Source: RGIG6353 sp045594565
GTDB taxonomy: Bacteria > Bacillota > Clostridia > Oscillospirales > SIG627
Direction: 5' to 3'
Assembly (NCBI GenBank): GCA_045594565.1
Contig: JAZNYT010000088.1
Location: 1 to 26,615 of the forward strand
DNA length: 26,615 nt
Shown here: piece by piece, positions 15,923-23,612 of the stretch
Layout of the letters: each line of letters begins with the position of its first letter
How positions within the stretch are numbered: position 1 is the stretch's first letter
Made by a program: the position numbers and the translations under genes
Notes under the pieces: generated by a model
Told to the model about the DNA's origin: nothing
The model's input: only the letters and a program-made list of their open reading frames with translations
Databases searched by the model: none

Positions 15923-15942
15923 AATAAGACCTCCTAAAAAAT

Positions 15943-15967
15943 AAAAAAAGTTACTGTAAAAGTAACT
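15943..15967 (-). terminator. Riboswitch expression-platform terminator
   Basis: On the minus strand AGTTAC and GTAACT pair around a 7-nt loop and run straight into seven Ts, just before the AGGAGG of the symporter. The 5' arm (GGAGTTAC) repeats the 3' strand of the aptamer P1 helix (AGAGTTAG), so the two can compete for the same 3' arm. Confidence 0.7.
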
Positions 15968-16011
15968 CCGGAAAAAAATACACATAATTATCGCTTTATA
16001 CGATATGTGCT

Positions 16012-16090
16012 AACTCTATCCTTTTGCCTGAGAGATTCGGCTGACGCCTTGCACCTTCGGCACTCAAATGAATGAGATTCTCCAGAGTCC
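16012..16090 (-). ncRNA. Glycine riboswitch (single aptamer)
   Basis: Read on the minus strand, the aptamer begins GGACTCTGGAGA, has the conserved GCCGAAGGTGCAAG core and ends CTCTCAGGCAAAAGGATAGAGTT, the hallmark sequence of the glycine class. P1 forms between GACTCT and AGAGTT. Only one full aptamer is seen; upstream, 16091-16140 offers a small CGG...CCG hairpin rather than a second core. It lies in the leader of the AGCS symporter, a known association for this class. Confidence 0.95.
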
Positions 16091-16147
16091 CTCACCCTAC
16101 GGTTCTTTCGTTCCGCAAAGCTCAACGGGTATTAAATTTACGGGTAG

Positions 16148-16176
16148 ATTATAGCATAGGTTTTTACAAAAAGCAA
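16148..16176 (-). promoter_or_regulatory. Promoter of the riboswitch-symporter transcript
   Basis: On the minus strand TTGCTT and TATAAT are separated by 17 bp with an extended -10 (TGCTATAAT). Transcription would start near 16141 and include the whole aptamer. Confidence 0.78.
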
Positions 16177-16195
16177 TAGATTTTTTGAAAAATAG

Positions 16196-16224
16196 CAAAA
16201 GAGCTCAAAAAATGAGCTCTTTTG
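16196..16224 (-). terminator. Terminator after the serpin gene
   Basis: CAAAAGAGCTC and GAGCTCTTTTG form a perfect 11-bp stem with a 7-nt loop, 10 bp past the serpin stop. The minus strand continues CTATTTTTC. Confidence 0.8.
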
Positions 16225-16233
16225 TATAAATAT

Positions 16234-17526
16234 TTAGTCAATATTGAGTACACTTCCCATAAATAGAGGTGCATTCGTTTTGTTTTCAATAATCATAAAT
16301 ACAAAAGGACGGTTAGCAATAACCTTTTTTGAATCTATTATTTCCATTGCAGATTCGCACTTGACGTTCACCACGGTTACTGCCGCCGCCTTAGTACCCT
16401 TCTCTGCTACCTCTATAAAGGTCTTATGAATAACCTCCGACACGTAGAGATTTCCAAGGTTTGATTTTCCGATTTCGGAAAGGTCTGCTATGCTAGAATC
16501 AAAAGCATCGGTGAGGTAAAGCTCTTGCAAGACTTCCTTCAAATTCTTATCGTATTCAAAGGTAAATTTAGGCATTACAGTGTCAACGCTCACGTTCTCG
16601 GCGTTTTCGAGAAGTGACTGTATCTTATCTCCTGTAAGAGAAGATACGTAGGAGTCAATATCATTCTCCTTAGGAAGCAGGAGGACGAAGCTGTATTCGT
16701 CGCCCACGTATGGTTTTATAAAGCCTGTAGTGTTTTCATCCTCAAGATATTTGCTCTCGGTTGATACAAGTCCTGTGGTCTGAATGAATTCACCATCTTT
16801 ATTTGTAAACTTAAAATACTCGTTGGTATCGGTATACTTGCTTTTCCAATCAGCTTCAAAGGAGAGTGCATTTACGAGATACATTACTGTCAAAGGGTCG
16901 ATTTCGTCGATTACGTTTTTTATCATTCCGTCGGTTTCGTCCTTGACCCAGTTATTTATATCTCTTACTGTAGATTTGTTGAAGGGAGAAAGGAATACAT
17001 CGGCATCAAAGTAATCGTCACAAAAGTCAAGGAAGGTCTTCTTGACAGTTATCATATCCTTGTTATCTCTTATCCATACGGAATTTGCAACGTTGACATC
17101 ATTCTTTTCGCTCTCATCAAGCCTTTCGGAAAGAGCCTTATAAAATGCATTCATATCCGACATAGGAAGTCCTCTGCCAAGCAACGCCTCGAACTGACCT
17201 AAGGTATCGCCCGAGCTACCTCCTGCCGTCATAGCAAGAGCAATAGCTACGCTAACGGGAGAGAGCATTGTATTCTTATCCTTCTCGTAGCTTTTTTTAA
17301 AAAGCTCTGCACCAAATTCCGCCAGTGCTTCTTCCGGAGTTTCGGCACTGCCCGTGACAGTATAACTCAAATCAGGAGTTGGTTCTTTTTCTTTCACCTC
17401 ATCTACAATGACAGATTGATTTTCACCGTTCTTTACCTCTTCCGTAAGGTTTCTCGACACAGGAGCACAGGCGGTAAAGGTAAGCACAACGGATGCTATC
17501 AAGATACAAGAAATTATTTTTTTCAT
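16234..17526 (-). CDS. Serpin-family protease inhibitor, predicted lipoprotein
   Basis: A 430-residue serpin, full length for the family. The start at 17526 has AAGGAGG upstream; 29 upstream open codons cover the BspA terminator and are discarded. Residues 1-20 (MKKIISCILIASVVLTFTAC) form a lipoprotein signal with Cys20 as the lipidated residue. The serpin core starts with NTMLSPVSVAIALAMTAGGSSGDT and ends with the typical NRPFVFMIIENKTNAPLFMGSVLN. The reactive-loop hinge EKGTKAAAVT (375-384) has the small residues needed for loop insertion, so inhibitory function is likely. Counting 17 from Glu375 puts P1 at about Glu391 (CES, 390-392), an uncommon choice; alignment could shift this by one or two. 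Membrane-anchored, it probably guards the cell against host or microbial proteases. Confidence 0.95.
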   Translation of the reverse strand: MKKIISCILIASVVLTFTACAPVSRNLTEEVKNGENQSVIVDEVKEKEPTPDLSYTVTGSAETPEEALAEFGAELFKKSYEKDKNTMLSPVSVAIALAMTAGGSSGDTLGQFEALLGRGLPMSDMNAFYKALSERLDESEKNDVNVANSVWIRDNKDMITVKKTFLDFCDDYFDADVFLSPFNKSTVRDINNWVKDETDGMIKNVIDEIDPLTVMYLVNALSFEADWKSKYTDTNEYFKFTNKDGEFIQTTGLVSTESKYLEDENTTGFIKPYVGDEYSFVLLLPKENDIDSYVSSLTGDKIQSLLENAENVSVDTVMPKFTFEYDKNLKEVLQELYLTDAFDSSIADLSEIGKSNLGNLYVSEVIHKTFIEVAEKGTKAAAVTVVNVKCESAMEIIDSKKVIANRPFVFMIIENKTNAPLFMGSVLNID

Positions 17527-17587
17527 AGTTTTCCTCCTTTTTCTTTTGGTCTTTAGACGGCAAAGCATGAAAAAAGTTCCAAAAAAA

Positions 17588-17612
17588 CATGCACCTCTGA
17601 AAAAGAGGTGCA
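17588..17612 (-). terminator. Terminator after the BspA-like gene
   Basis: A perfect 10-bp stem (ATGCACCTCT / AGAGGTGCAT) with a 5-nt loop is followed by GTTTTTTGG on the minus strand, 17 bp past the stop. Confidence 0.9.
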
Positions 17613-17629
17613 TATTTTGCTGTTTTTAT

Positions 17630-20600
17630 TTACCAAATCTGGAATCCTGATTCGTTATCTCCTGTGACAATATCAGCCTTGTTAATAAACTCGAAGTACT
17701 TTCTTGATTCAATGTAGTAGTTGTATAGTGCCTTTACTACAAGCTTAAGGTCACGATTGGAATCAAGATTGTCCTCCAGTACCGCCTTAACATAGCTGAA
17801 AGGTCCATATACGAACTTAGCAGACTGAACACCGTCAGAAACGGTAACAACTCTGAGTTCACCAAGCTTGTGTGCAAGTATGTTCTTTACGTCGATGTAA
17901 TAGTAGTTATCCTTCTTTACAGGCGTAAGAGGAGTTGTTCCGTCAACTGTGAAGGTGTAGTCGTCGATTGAAGCACCCTCTGCGAGCTTGAAGTAATGTC
18001 TGAGAGTTGTATTGCTTTCAAGAAGAAGACTGGAGCTGTAGATTGCAATTCCACTAACCTTTCCTACCTTCACTGCGGAGTATGCGGGAGAAATGGTCAC
18101 GTCCGCATTTGACAGATCAGGGTCAGGTGTTATATCGGCATCGGTGAAATAAGCTCTTGAATATTCACCGTAGTTATACATTGCATTGATAAGATTTACC
18201 GAATCTGTAAAGAGACCGCTATTTTCGTTGATGTAATCAACATAGGTCTTAACGCTTACGGTTGCGGTTTCGGTTGCGCCTGACGTTTCAACCGTAAATG
18301 TTATGTTCTCGTGCATATCCTTTGCAGAAACGTAGAATTTAGCATAGTAGAGAGATTTGTCCATCTTATCCCCTGCATTTACAAGAGAAACGGGATAATC
18401 TTCTCCCTTATAGGTTACTGTGGCTTCTATATCGTCAAAGTTGAGAATTGCGTAAGGTGTAAGCTTTACATAAGCCTTGATACCAATGCTTCCCTCAAGA
18501 GTGAGGCTATACTTGGTTATTGAAAGGTCGTCGTCTATATTAGCCTTAAAGGATGATTTAAGAGAGCCAAGATATACGGGAACGTTAGCACCGTCTCCTG
18601 ATACCACAAGGGGGTTAGACCCAAGTCTTATAAGAGGCATCACGTCGAGAGCTCCGCTTACTGCGGTAAAGCCTGTGAGGTCAACCATATCGCCTACCTG
18701 GTATTCCTTGTCGGTAGGTGTAATGGTAAGAGTATTATCAAGGAAGATCACGGATGAGAAGCTATTATTTCCGCTAACCGCAGACCATTCAGAGGACGTT
18801 CCTATATAGTAAACCTTATTTACTGCGTCAAAAGCATTCGCAGAAATAATTTCTGTTGTCTTGTCGATGATAAGAGTATCAATTTCAACACCGTTGAATG
18901 CATCTGCCTCAACGTTTCCTCCTACAAGAACGGTCTTGAGGGCTTCGGGAACAACGTCCTTGTTGGAATCTGCCGTAAGTGTGCCGAAAACGTATCCGAT
19001 GAAGGGATATTTTCCTTCAGCTCTTTCTCCTACGAAGGGAAGAACTGCATTTGCAAGCTTTTCACATCCGCCGAAGGCACCAAAGCCTATAGCTACCGAT
19101 GTATGAGGAATCGCTATATTCTGAAGCGAGGTACAACCTTTGAATGCATATTCGCCGATAGTGAGAACGGAGTCGGGAATAAATACGTTTTCAAGGCTTG
19201 TACATCCCTCAAACGTCTTATAGCCGATTGTCTTTAATCCTGTGCTTATACCCACTGTTTCAAGTGAATCGCATCCTCGGAATGCATTATATCCAAGTCG
19301 CTTGAGTGTAAAAGGAAGAGTTATGGTCTTAAGTGAGTCAGCATCCTTGAAAGCACCGTTGCCGATGTATTCAACAGAGCTGCCCATATTCACAATCGCA
19401 AGATCTGAACAATTATTAAATGCAAGAGAGCCGATATATTCGGTACTGAAAGGGAAATCTATGCTATAGAGCGCCGAACAACCGTTGAATGCACTGTCTC
19501 CAATAACCTTAAGTCCTTCATTTAAAACTACAGTTGCAAGAGCCTTGCAGTTAGCAAAAGCAAGAGGAGCGATTATCTGTGTATTGGGATTAAGGGTACA
19601 CGAGGTTATTGCAGTGTCCTTTGCAGATACCAGAACCATATATGGGTTTATTTCTGAGCCTATATATTTTGCATTGTTATATTCGGTAGTGTTAAGAGGA
19701 CATCCTGAAAAAGCAAGCACGCCAAGATACTGGGGAGCTACAGCAAAATTAACCTCTGTAAGAGAAGTACAGTCTGCAAAAGCAGAGTTACCGATAAGTC
19801 TTGTAAGTGTGCCGAAATCAACTCTTTCTATAGAAGAACAGTTTCTGAATGCGGCATCTCCGATAGAGGTAACGGTAGCAGGGATTGTTACGTTTGTAAT
19901 GCCTGTACATCCTTCAAATGCCTTTTCTCCGATTACAACGGTGGTAGCGGGAATAGAGAATGAAGTCGCATTCTTATCGGCAATAGACTTAATAAGATAT
20001 CTGTCGTTGCCCGAAATAGCGATATACTCGTTTCCGTCTGTATCCTCAACCACAAGTCCGGCACATCCTCTGAAAGCAGTTGCATCAACAAGTGCGGCTG
20101 TGTTTCCTATAGTGAGAGACGTAAGAGATGAGCATCCTTCAAACGCTGCATAGCCTATAAAATCAACGCTATTTGCAATGGTAATTGTCTCTACTTCATC
20201 AAGAGAGTAGAATACGTAGTCGCCGAGAGCCTCGATTCCTTCGGAAACAACAACTGTCTTGATGTCGTTGCGGAACTGATACCAGGAAGGAAGAATTTCA
20301 AGAGTGTAATCATCTGTTACTCCCTTTCCGCTGAGGGTAAGGGTTCCTGTTGCATTGTCGAAGCTCCAGCTTATGCCACCTGTAACACCTGACGTTTCAT
20401 TGGCGTTGACCGTAACGTTACCTGTATAAACAAGAGCGCCGTATCTTACGGTGTAGGTCTGTGTACCGATAGCATTCATCGTGGGAGCGGTAATAACAAC
20501 CTCTGCCGTAACATCATTGCCACCGTAGGTTGCCTTGATACCGTCGGAGGAGAACTTCTCGCCAAGCTCATACGTTGTCTTTGCGGGAGGGGTAACCGTG

Positions 20601-21298
20601 AAAGCAGCATCTTTGAGAGCTATAGGTGAAAAAGAATTTGAGGTTGCAACATAAACATTTTTCCAGGCTGACGAGGTGCCGTTATAAAACACCTGCTCAA
20701 GAGAAGTGCACTTATTGAAAACATTGGCATATACAGAGGATGTGTTGCTTCCAAGCACTATTCTTTCAAGTGCATTACAGTTATTGAAAGCATTTCCCAT
20801 GATAATCTCAACCGAATCGCCAAGAATTATCTCTTCTAAATTATGGCAATTATTGAAAGCATAGGAATCAATCGAAACAGCGTTTGTTACTGTGACTGTT
20901 TTAAGACTTACGGGAAGGTACGTATTGTTGTCATAATAATGTGGGGCGCCGAAAATGTATCCCACAAAAGTGTTATTTGCGCCATCACCTGCAAAAGGTA
21001 CCGTTATGCTCTCTACGTATTCCATTCCGTAGAAAGCACCATATGAGATATATGAAATACCGGGTTTTACAACAATGCTTTTAACTGCCGCACTGTGCTC
21101 ATACCAAGGAGCCTTACCAAAATCATATTCCGCCATCTGTCCGCTTCCGCTTATTGTAAGCGTACCGTCAGATGTGTCAATGCTCCACAAAACGTCTGCT
21201 TCTCTGCCCGAAAAATCTGCAAATGCACAAACATTCATGAGCACAACAAGGGCTACCAAAAGTAACGTACCCAAAAACAAATGCTTCATTTTTTTCAT
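17630..21298 (-). CDS. BspA-like leucine-rich-repeat secreted protein with Ig-like domains
   Basis: A 1222-residue exported protein. The start at 21298 is preceded by AGAGGGG; 22 further open codons upstream lie in the leader. Residues 1-27 form a signal peptide ending AFA. Many LRR_5 (BspA/TpLRR) repeats follow, each of the form SIGDAAFRNCSSIERVDF, in two blocks split by a bacterial Ig-like domain (TYELGEKFSSDGIKATYGGNDV). A second, degenerate Ig-like unit (EYQVGDMVDLTGFTAV) precedes the C-terminal region. The last 290 residues hold two copies of one domain, ending INAMYNYGEYSRAYF and VKALYNYYIESRKYFEF. There is no LPxTG or SLH anchor. Related proteins bind host matrix or other bacteria; the ligand here is unknown. 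It is transcribed alone from a perfect promoter. Confidence 0.92.
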   Translation of the reverse strand: MKKMKHLFLGTLLLVALVVLMNVCAFADFSGREADVLWSIDTSDGTLTISGSGQMAEYDFGKAPWYEHSAAVKSIVVKPGISYISYGAFYGMEYVESITVPFAGDGANNTFVGYIFGAPHYYDNNTYLPVSLKTVTVTNAVSIDSYAFNNCHNLEEIILGDSVEIIMGNAFNNCNALERIVLGSNTSSVYANVFNKCTSLEQVFYNGTSSAWKNVYVATSNSFSPIALKDAAFTVTPPAKTTYELGEKFSSDGIKATYGGNDVTAEVVITAPTMNAIGTQTYTVRYGALVYTGNVTVNANETSGVTGGISWSFDNATGTLTLSGKGVTDDYTLEILPSWYQFRNDIKTVVVSEGIEALGDYVFYSLDEVETITIANSVDFIGYAAFEGCSSLTSLTIGNTAALVDATAFRGCAGLVVEDTDGNEYIAISGNDRYLIKSIADKNATSFSIPATTVVIGEKAFEGCTGITNVTIPATVTSIGDAAFRNCSSIERVDFGTLTRLIGNSAFADCTSLTEVNFAVAPQYLGVLAFSGCPLNTTEYNNAKYIGSEINPYMVLVSAKDTAITSCTLNPNTQIIAPLAFANCKALATVVLNEGLKVIGDSAFNGCSALYSIDFPFSTEYIGSLAFNNCSDLAIVNMGSSVEYIGNGAFKDADSLKTITLPFTLKRLGYNAFRGCDSLETVGISTGLKTIGYKTFEGCTSLENVFIPDSVLTIGEYAFKGCTSLQNIAIPHTSVAIGFGAFGGCEKLANAVLPFVGERAEGKYPFIGYVFGTLTADSNKDVVPEALKTVLVGGNVEADAFNGVEIDTLIIDKTTEIISANAFDAVNKVYYIGTSSEWSAVSGNNSFSSVIFLDNTLTITPTDKEYQVGDMVDLTGFTAVSGALDVMPLIRLGSNPLVVSGDGANVPVYLGSLKSSFKANIDDDLSITKYSLTLEGSIGIKAYVKLTPYAILNFDDIEATVTYKGEDYPVSLVNAGDKMDKSLYYAKFYVSAKDMHENITFTVETSGATETATVSVKTYVDYINENSGLFTDSVNLINAMYNYGEYSRAYFTDADITPDPDLSNADVTISPAYSAVKVGKVSGIAIYSSSLLLESNTTLRHYFKLAEGASIDDYTFTVDGTTPLTPVKKDNYYYIDVKNILAHKLGELRVVTVSDGVQSAKFVYGPFSYVKAVLEDNLDSNRDLKLVVKALYNYYIESRKYFEFINKADIVTGDNESGFQIW

Positions 21299-21372
21299 AA
21301 ATTTTTCCCCTCTTAAAACTAAAATTATTATAAATATATAATACCACTCATTATATATAATCAAACACAGTT

Positions 21373-21401
21373 ATTATAAGGCTTTTTTGGAAAATTGTCA
21401 A
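21373..21401 (-). promoter_or_regulatory. Consensus promoter of the BspA-like gene
   Basis: On the minus strand TTGACA and TATAAT are separated by 17 bp, a perfect sigma-A promoter. The leader to the ATG is about 67 nt and A/T-rich. Such strength suggests high constitutive expression. Confidence 0.85.
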
Positions 21402-21467
21402 CCGCTTTGAAAAAGATATATAAATTCTCACAAAACACACTTTCTTTTTTTGGTATTTCATACAAAA

Positions 21468-21494
21468 AAGAACAGGCGTTCTCCGCCCGTTCTT
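21468..21494 (-). terminator. Terminator after nagA
   Basis: AAGAAC-x-GGC pairs with GCC-x-GTTCTT around a 7-nt loop (one mismatch), followed by TTTTTTG on the minus strand, 12 bp past the nagA stop. Confidence 0.85.
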
Positions 21495-21506
21495 CAATTT
21501 GTGTTA

Positions 21507-22682
21507 TTACTTTCTGATTTCTGATTTTGCAAGTGTGCATTTTATATTTATGTCCTTATCAAATACAACAAGGTCAGCATCAAGTCCCTTCTTTATGCTT
21601 CCCTTTTTGTGGTCGATTCCGAGAAGTCTTGCAGGGTTTACAGTGAGCATTCCCACTGCCTCCCACATAGGAATTCCTGTGGCATTAAGCTCTGTTCTGA
21701 GGAGTCTGTTACCCGATGCAACGCTTCCTGCAAAAGCCTTCATATCCATTCTGTTTGCAACCGAATTTTTGATAAGAACGTCCTGTCCGTTCACAAGGCT
21801 TCCAAGCTTTGTAATGGTGTTTTCGGGGAGTCCAGCGCCTCTCATGGCATCAGACGTGAGAATTATCCTGTCCTTACCCTTACACTTATAAATGAGCTGT
21901 AAAATGGGAGCAGGAAGATGTACTCCGTCACAAATCGTCTCGACGTTCAAGGAATCAATGACAAGTCCCGATTCAATAGCGCCTGCATGGCGTTTGCAAT
22001 TAGCAATATGTACACCTGCCATTGCAGAATAAAGGTGTGTCATGAGACTGTATCCGTTTTCTGCGGCAACCTTCATAACCTCATAATCGGCATCGGTATG
22101 ACCTGCCGATGCAATTATACCAAGCTTTGAAAGACGTGCTCCAAGCTCAATTGCCCCATTTAATTCAGGAGCAATACTCCAACGCTTGATGCACCCGTAT
22201 GAAAGGAACAGATCCACTTCCTTTTCGTCCGGATCCTTGATAAATTTGGGATCCTGTGCTCCTTTTTGAGCCATTGAAAAATACGGACCTTCAAGGTGAA
22301 CTCCAAGCATATTGCAAGCTTTTACCTTATCTGCTACCTCGCAGTAAGTGCGAAGCACCTTTTCGGTCTCCTCTGTACTTCCCGCAAGAGTGGTTGCAAC
22401 AAGTGACGTTACACCGTTTGAACGGTGATGCTCTGCAACCGCTTGAAAGGCTTCTTCGGTGGCATCCATAAAATCAGAGCCGCCTCCGCCGTGAACGTGG
22501 GTGTCGATAAAACCGGGAGCAAGATAGTCGCCCTTTACGTCTATTATCTCTGCATCCTCTGTTTTGGGGGCAGTACCGCTTCCAAAATCTGCAATTTTTG
22601 AATTTTCACATATAAGCCATCCGTTTTCGATAAGAGAATCGGGCAAAACAATTGTGGCATTTATGAAAACTATCTTCGACAT
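21507..22682 (-). CDS. nagA: N-acetylglucosamine-6-phosphate deacetylase
   Basis: A 391-residue cytoplasmic amidohydrolase that removes acetate from GlcNAc-6-phosphate to give glucosamine-6-phosphate. Metal and catalytic motifs are all present: HVHGG at 62-66, HLEGP with Glu131, AGHTDA with His195, THLYSAM with His216, DGVHL with His255 and the catalytic Asp278 in TSDAM. Length matches the family. It starts 9 bp after nagB with AAGGTG as ribosome site, so the two form a nagBA operon covering consecutive steps, and a terminator closes the unit. Confidence 0.97.
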   Translation of the reverse strand: MSKIVFINATIVLPDSLIENGWLICENSKIADFGSGTAPKTEDAEIIDVKGDYLAPGFIDTHVHGGGGSDFMDATEEAFQAVAEHHRSNGVTSLVATTLAGSTEETEKVLRTYCEVADKVKACNMLGVHLEGPYFSMAQKGAQDPKFIKDPDEKEVDLFLSYGCIKRWSIAPELNGAIELGARLSKLGIIASAGHTDADYEVMKVAAENGYSLMTHLYSAMAGVHIANCKRHAGAIESGLVIDSLNVETICDGVHLPAPILQLIYKCKGKDRIILTSDAMRGAGLPENTITKLGSLVNGQDVLIKNSVANRMDMKAFAGSVASGNRLLRTELNATGIPMWEAVGMLTVNPARLLGIDHKKGSIKKGLDADLVVFDKDINIKCTLAKSEIRK

Positions 22683-22691
22683 ACCGGCACC

Positions 22692-23444
22692 TTACTTTAT
22701 AACGTCGTATTTTGAAATATCAATCATCGATGCCGAGTCCTTATCAATGCAAAGTGATACGTCGTCGTGCATCTTGAATGCGGTAGCGGGAACAACGTTT
22801 GTTATATCATTTGTAAGAGTATCGTGGATAGCCTGTGCCTTTACTGCATAAGGAACTGCAGAAACTATGTGACGGCACTTGAGAATCTGCTTTACCGTCA
22901 TAGAAATAGCCTGCTTCGGAACATCATCGATTGTGGGGAACCAACCTTCTCCAAGCTGTTGATTACGGCACTTTGCATCGAGATTAACTATCTTGTACGC
23001 TTCCTCGGTATCAAAATCTGCGGGCGGGTCATTAAAAGCGATATGTCCGTTTTCACCGATACCGATAAGTCCTACGTCAACAGTTTCCTCGTTGAGCTCT
23101 GCTGTGAGCTTTTTGATTATATTCTCCGCACCATTTGAAACGTCTACGAAATGAGCCGCCTTGAGGTTTACCTTTGATACAAAACGCTCCTTAAGGTACT
23201 TAACGAAGCTTGCGGGGTGAGACTCGTCGATTCCGATATACTCGTCAAGATGGAACATTTCAACCTTTGACCAATCAACGTCAAGAGTTACAAGGTTTGA
23301 AAGAGTAGTAAACTGAGATGCGCCTGTAGAAAGGATAAGTCTTGCTCTTCCCTTTTCTTTGATTGCTGCATTAAGATGTGCGGCAGTAAGTTCAGCTGCC
23401 TTTTTTCCGAGCTGCTCGGCGTTTTCACTGTAATAGATTTTCAT
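22692..23444 (-). CDS. nagB: Glucosamine-6-phosphate deaminase
   Basis: A 250-residue cytoplasmic isomerase/deaminase that converts glucosamine-6-phosphate to fructose-6-phosphate and ammonia. It shows LILSTGASQ (phosphate loop, 36-44), FHLDEY with Asp67 and the GIGENGHIAFNDP active-site segment (128-140; Glu131, His134). Length fits the short monomeric Firmicute type rather than the longer allosteric enterobacterial enzyme. AAAGGAGA precedes the ATG. It is first in the nagBA operon, driven by a perfect promoter with a cre-type site in the leader, so expression is probably reduced when preferred sugars are present. Confidence 0.97.
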   Translation of the reverse strand: MKIYYSENAEQLGKKAAELTAAHLNAAIKEKGRARLILSTGASQFTTLSNLVTLDVDWSKVEMFHLDEYIGIDESHPASFVKYLKERFVSKVNLKAAHFVDVSNGAENIIKKLTAELNEETVDVGLIGIGENGHIAFNDPPADFDTEEAYKIVNLDAKCRNQQLGEGWFPTIDDVPKQAISMTVKQILKCRHIVSAVPYAVKAQAIHDTLTNDITNVVPATAFKMHDDVSLCIDKDSASMIDISKYDVIK

Positions 23445-23468
23445 ATTTTTTCTCCTTTATGTAATTTT

Positions 23469-23483
23469 TGTAAGCGTTTTCAA
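23469..23483 (-). promoter_or_regulatory. cre site (CcpA binding) in the nagBA leader
   Basis: On the minus strand TTGAAAACGCTTACA matches the cre consensus WTGNAANCGNWNNCW at every defined position. It lies 14-28 bp downstream of the -10 box, where bound CcpA would act as a roadblock. Confidence 0.8.
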
Positions 23484-23496
23484 AATCACTGTAAAT

Positions 23497-23525
23497 ATTA
23501 TACTCTCAAAGTTATCTATTGTCAA
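23497..23525 (-). promoter_or_regulatory. nagBA promoter
   Basis: On the minus strand TTGACA and TATAAT are separated by 17 bp, a perfect consensus. The start is near 23490, giving a leader of about 46 nt that contains the cre site. Confidence 0.88.
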
Positions 23526-23553
23526 TAGTTTCTTATGCTCATATTAAAATCAC

Positions 23554-23581
23554 TTGACAAAATTCATATATGCTATATAAT
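23554..23581 (+). promoter_or_regulatory. Promoter of the serine hydrolase operon
   Basis: TTGACA and TATAAT are separated by 16 bp on the plus strand. It diverges from the nagBA promoter, with the two -35 boxes about 28 bp apart. A transcript start near 23588 excludes the earlier ATGs of the open frame. Confidence 0.82.
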
Positions 23582-23612
23582 GAAAGCAGTTACAACATCG
23601 GAGGATATATTT

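Noticed and set aside
16091..16140. Second glycine aptamer upstream of the first
   Set aside because: The conserved core (CCGAAGG, CAGGCAAAAGG) is absent; only a small hairpin is visible.
19485..20153. Plus-strand open frame of 222 codons opposite the BspA-like gene
   Set aside because: It mirrors the LRR repeats of the minus-strand gene and has no promoter, ribosome site or domain.
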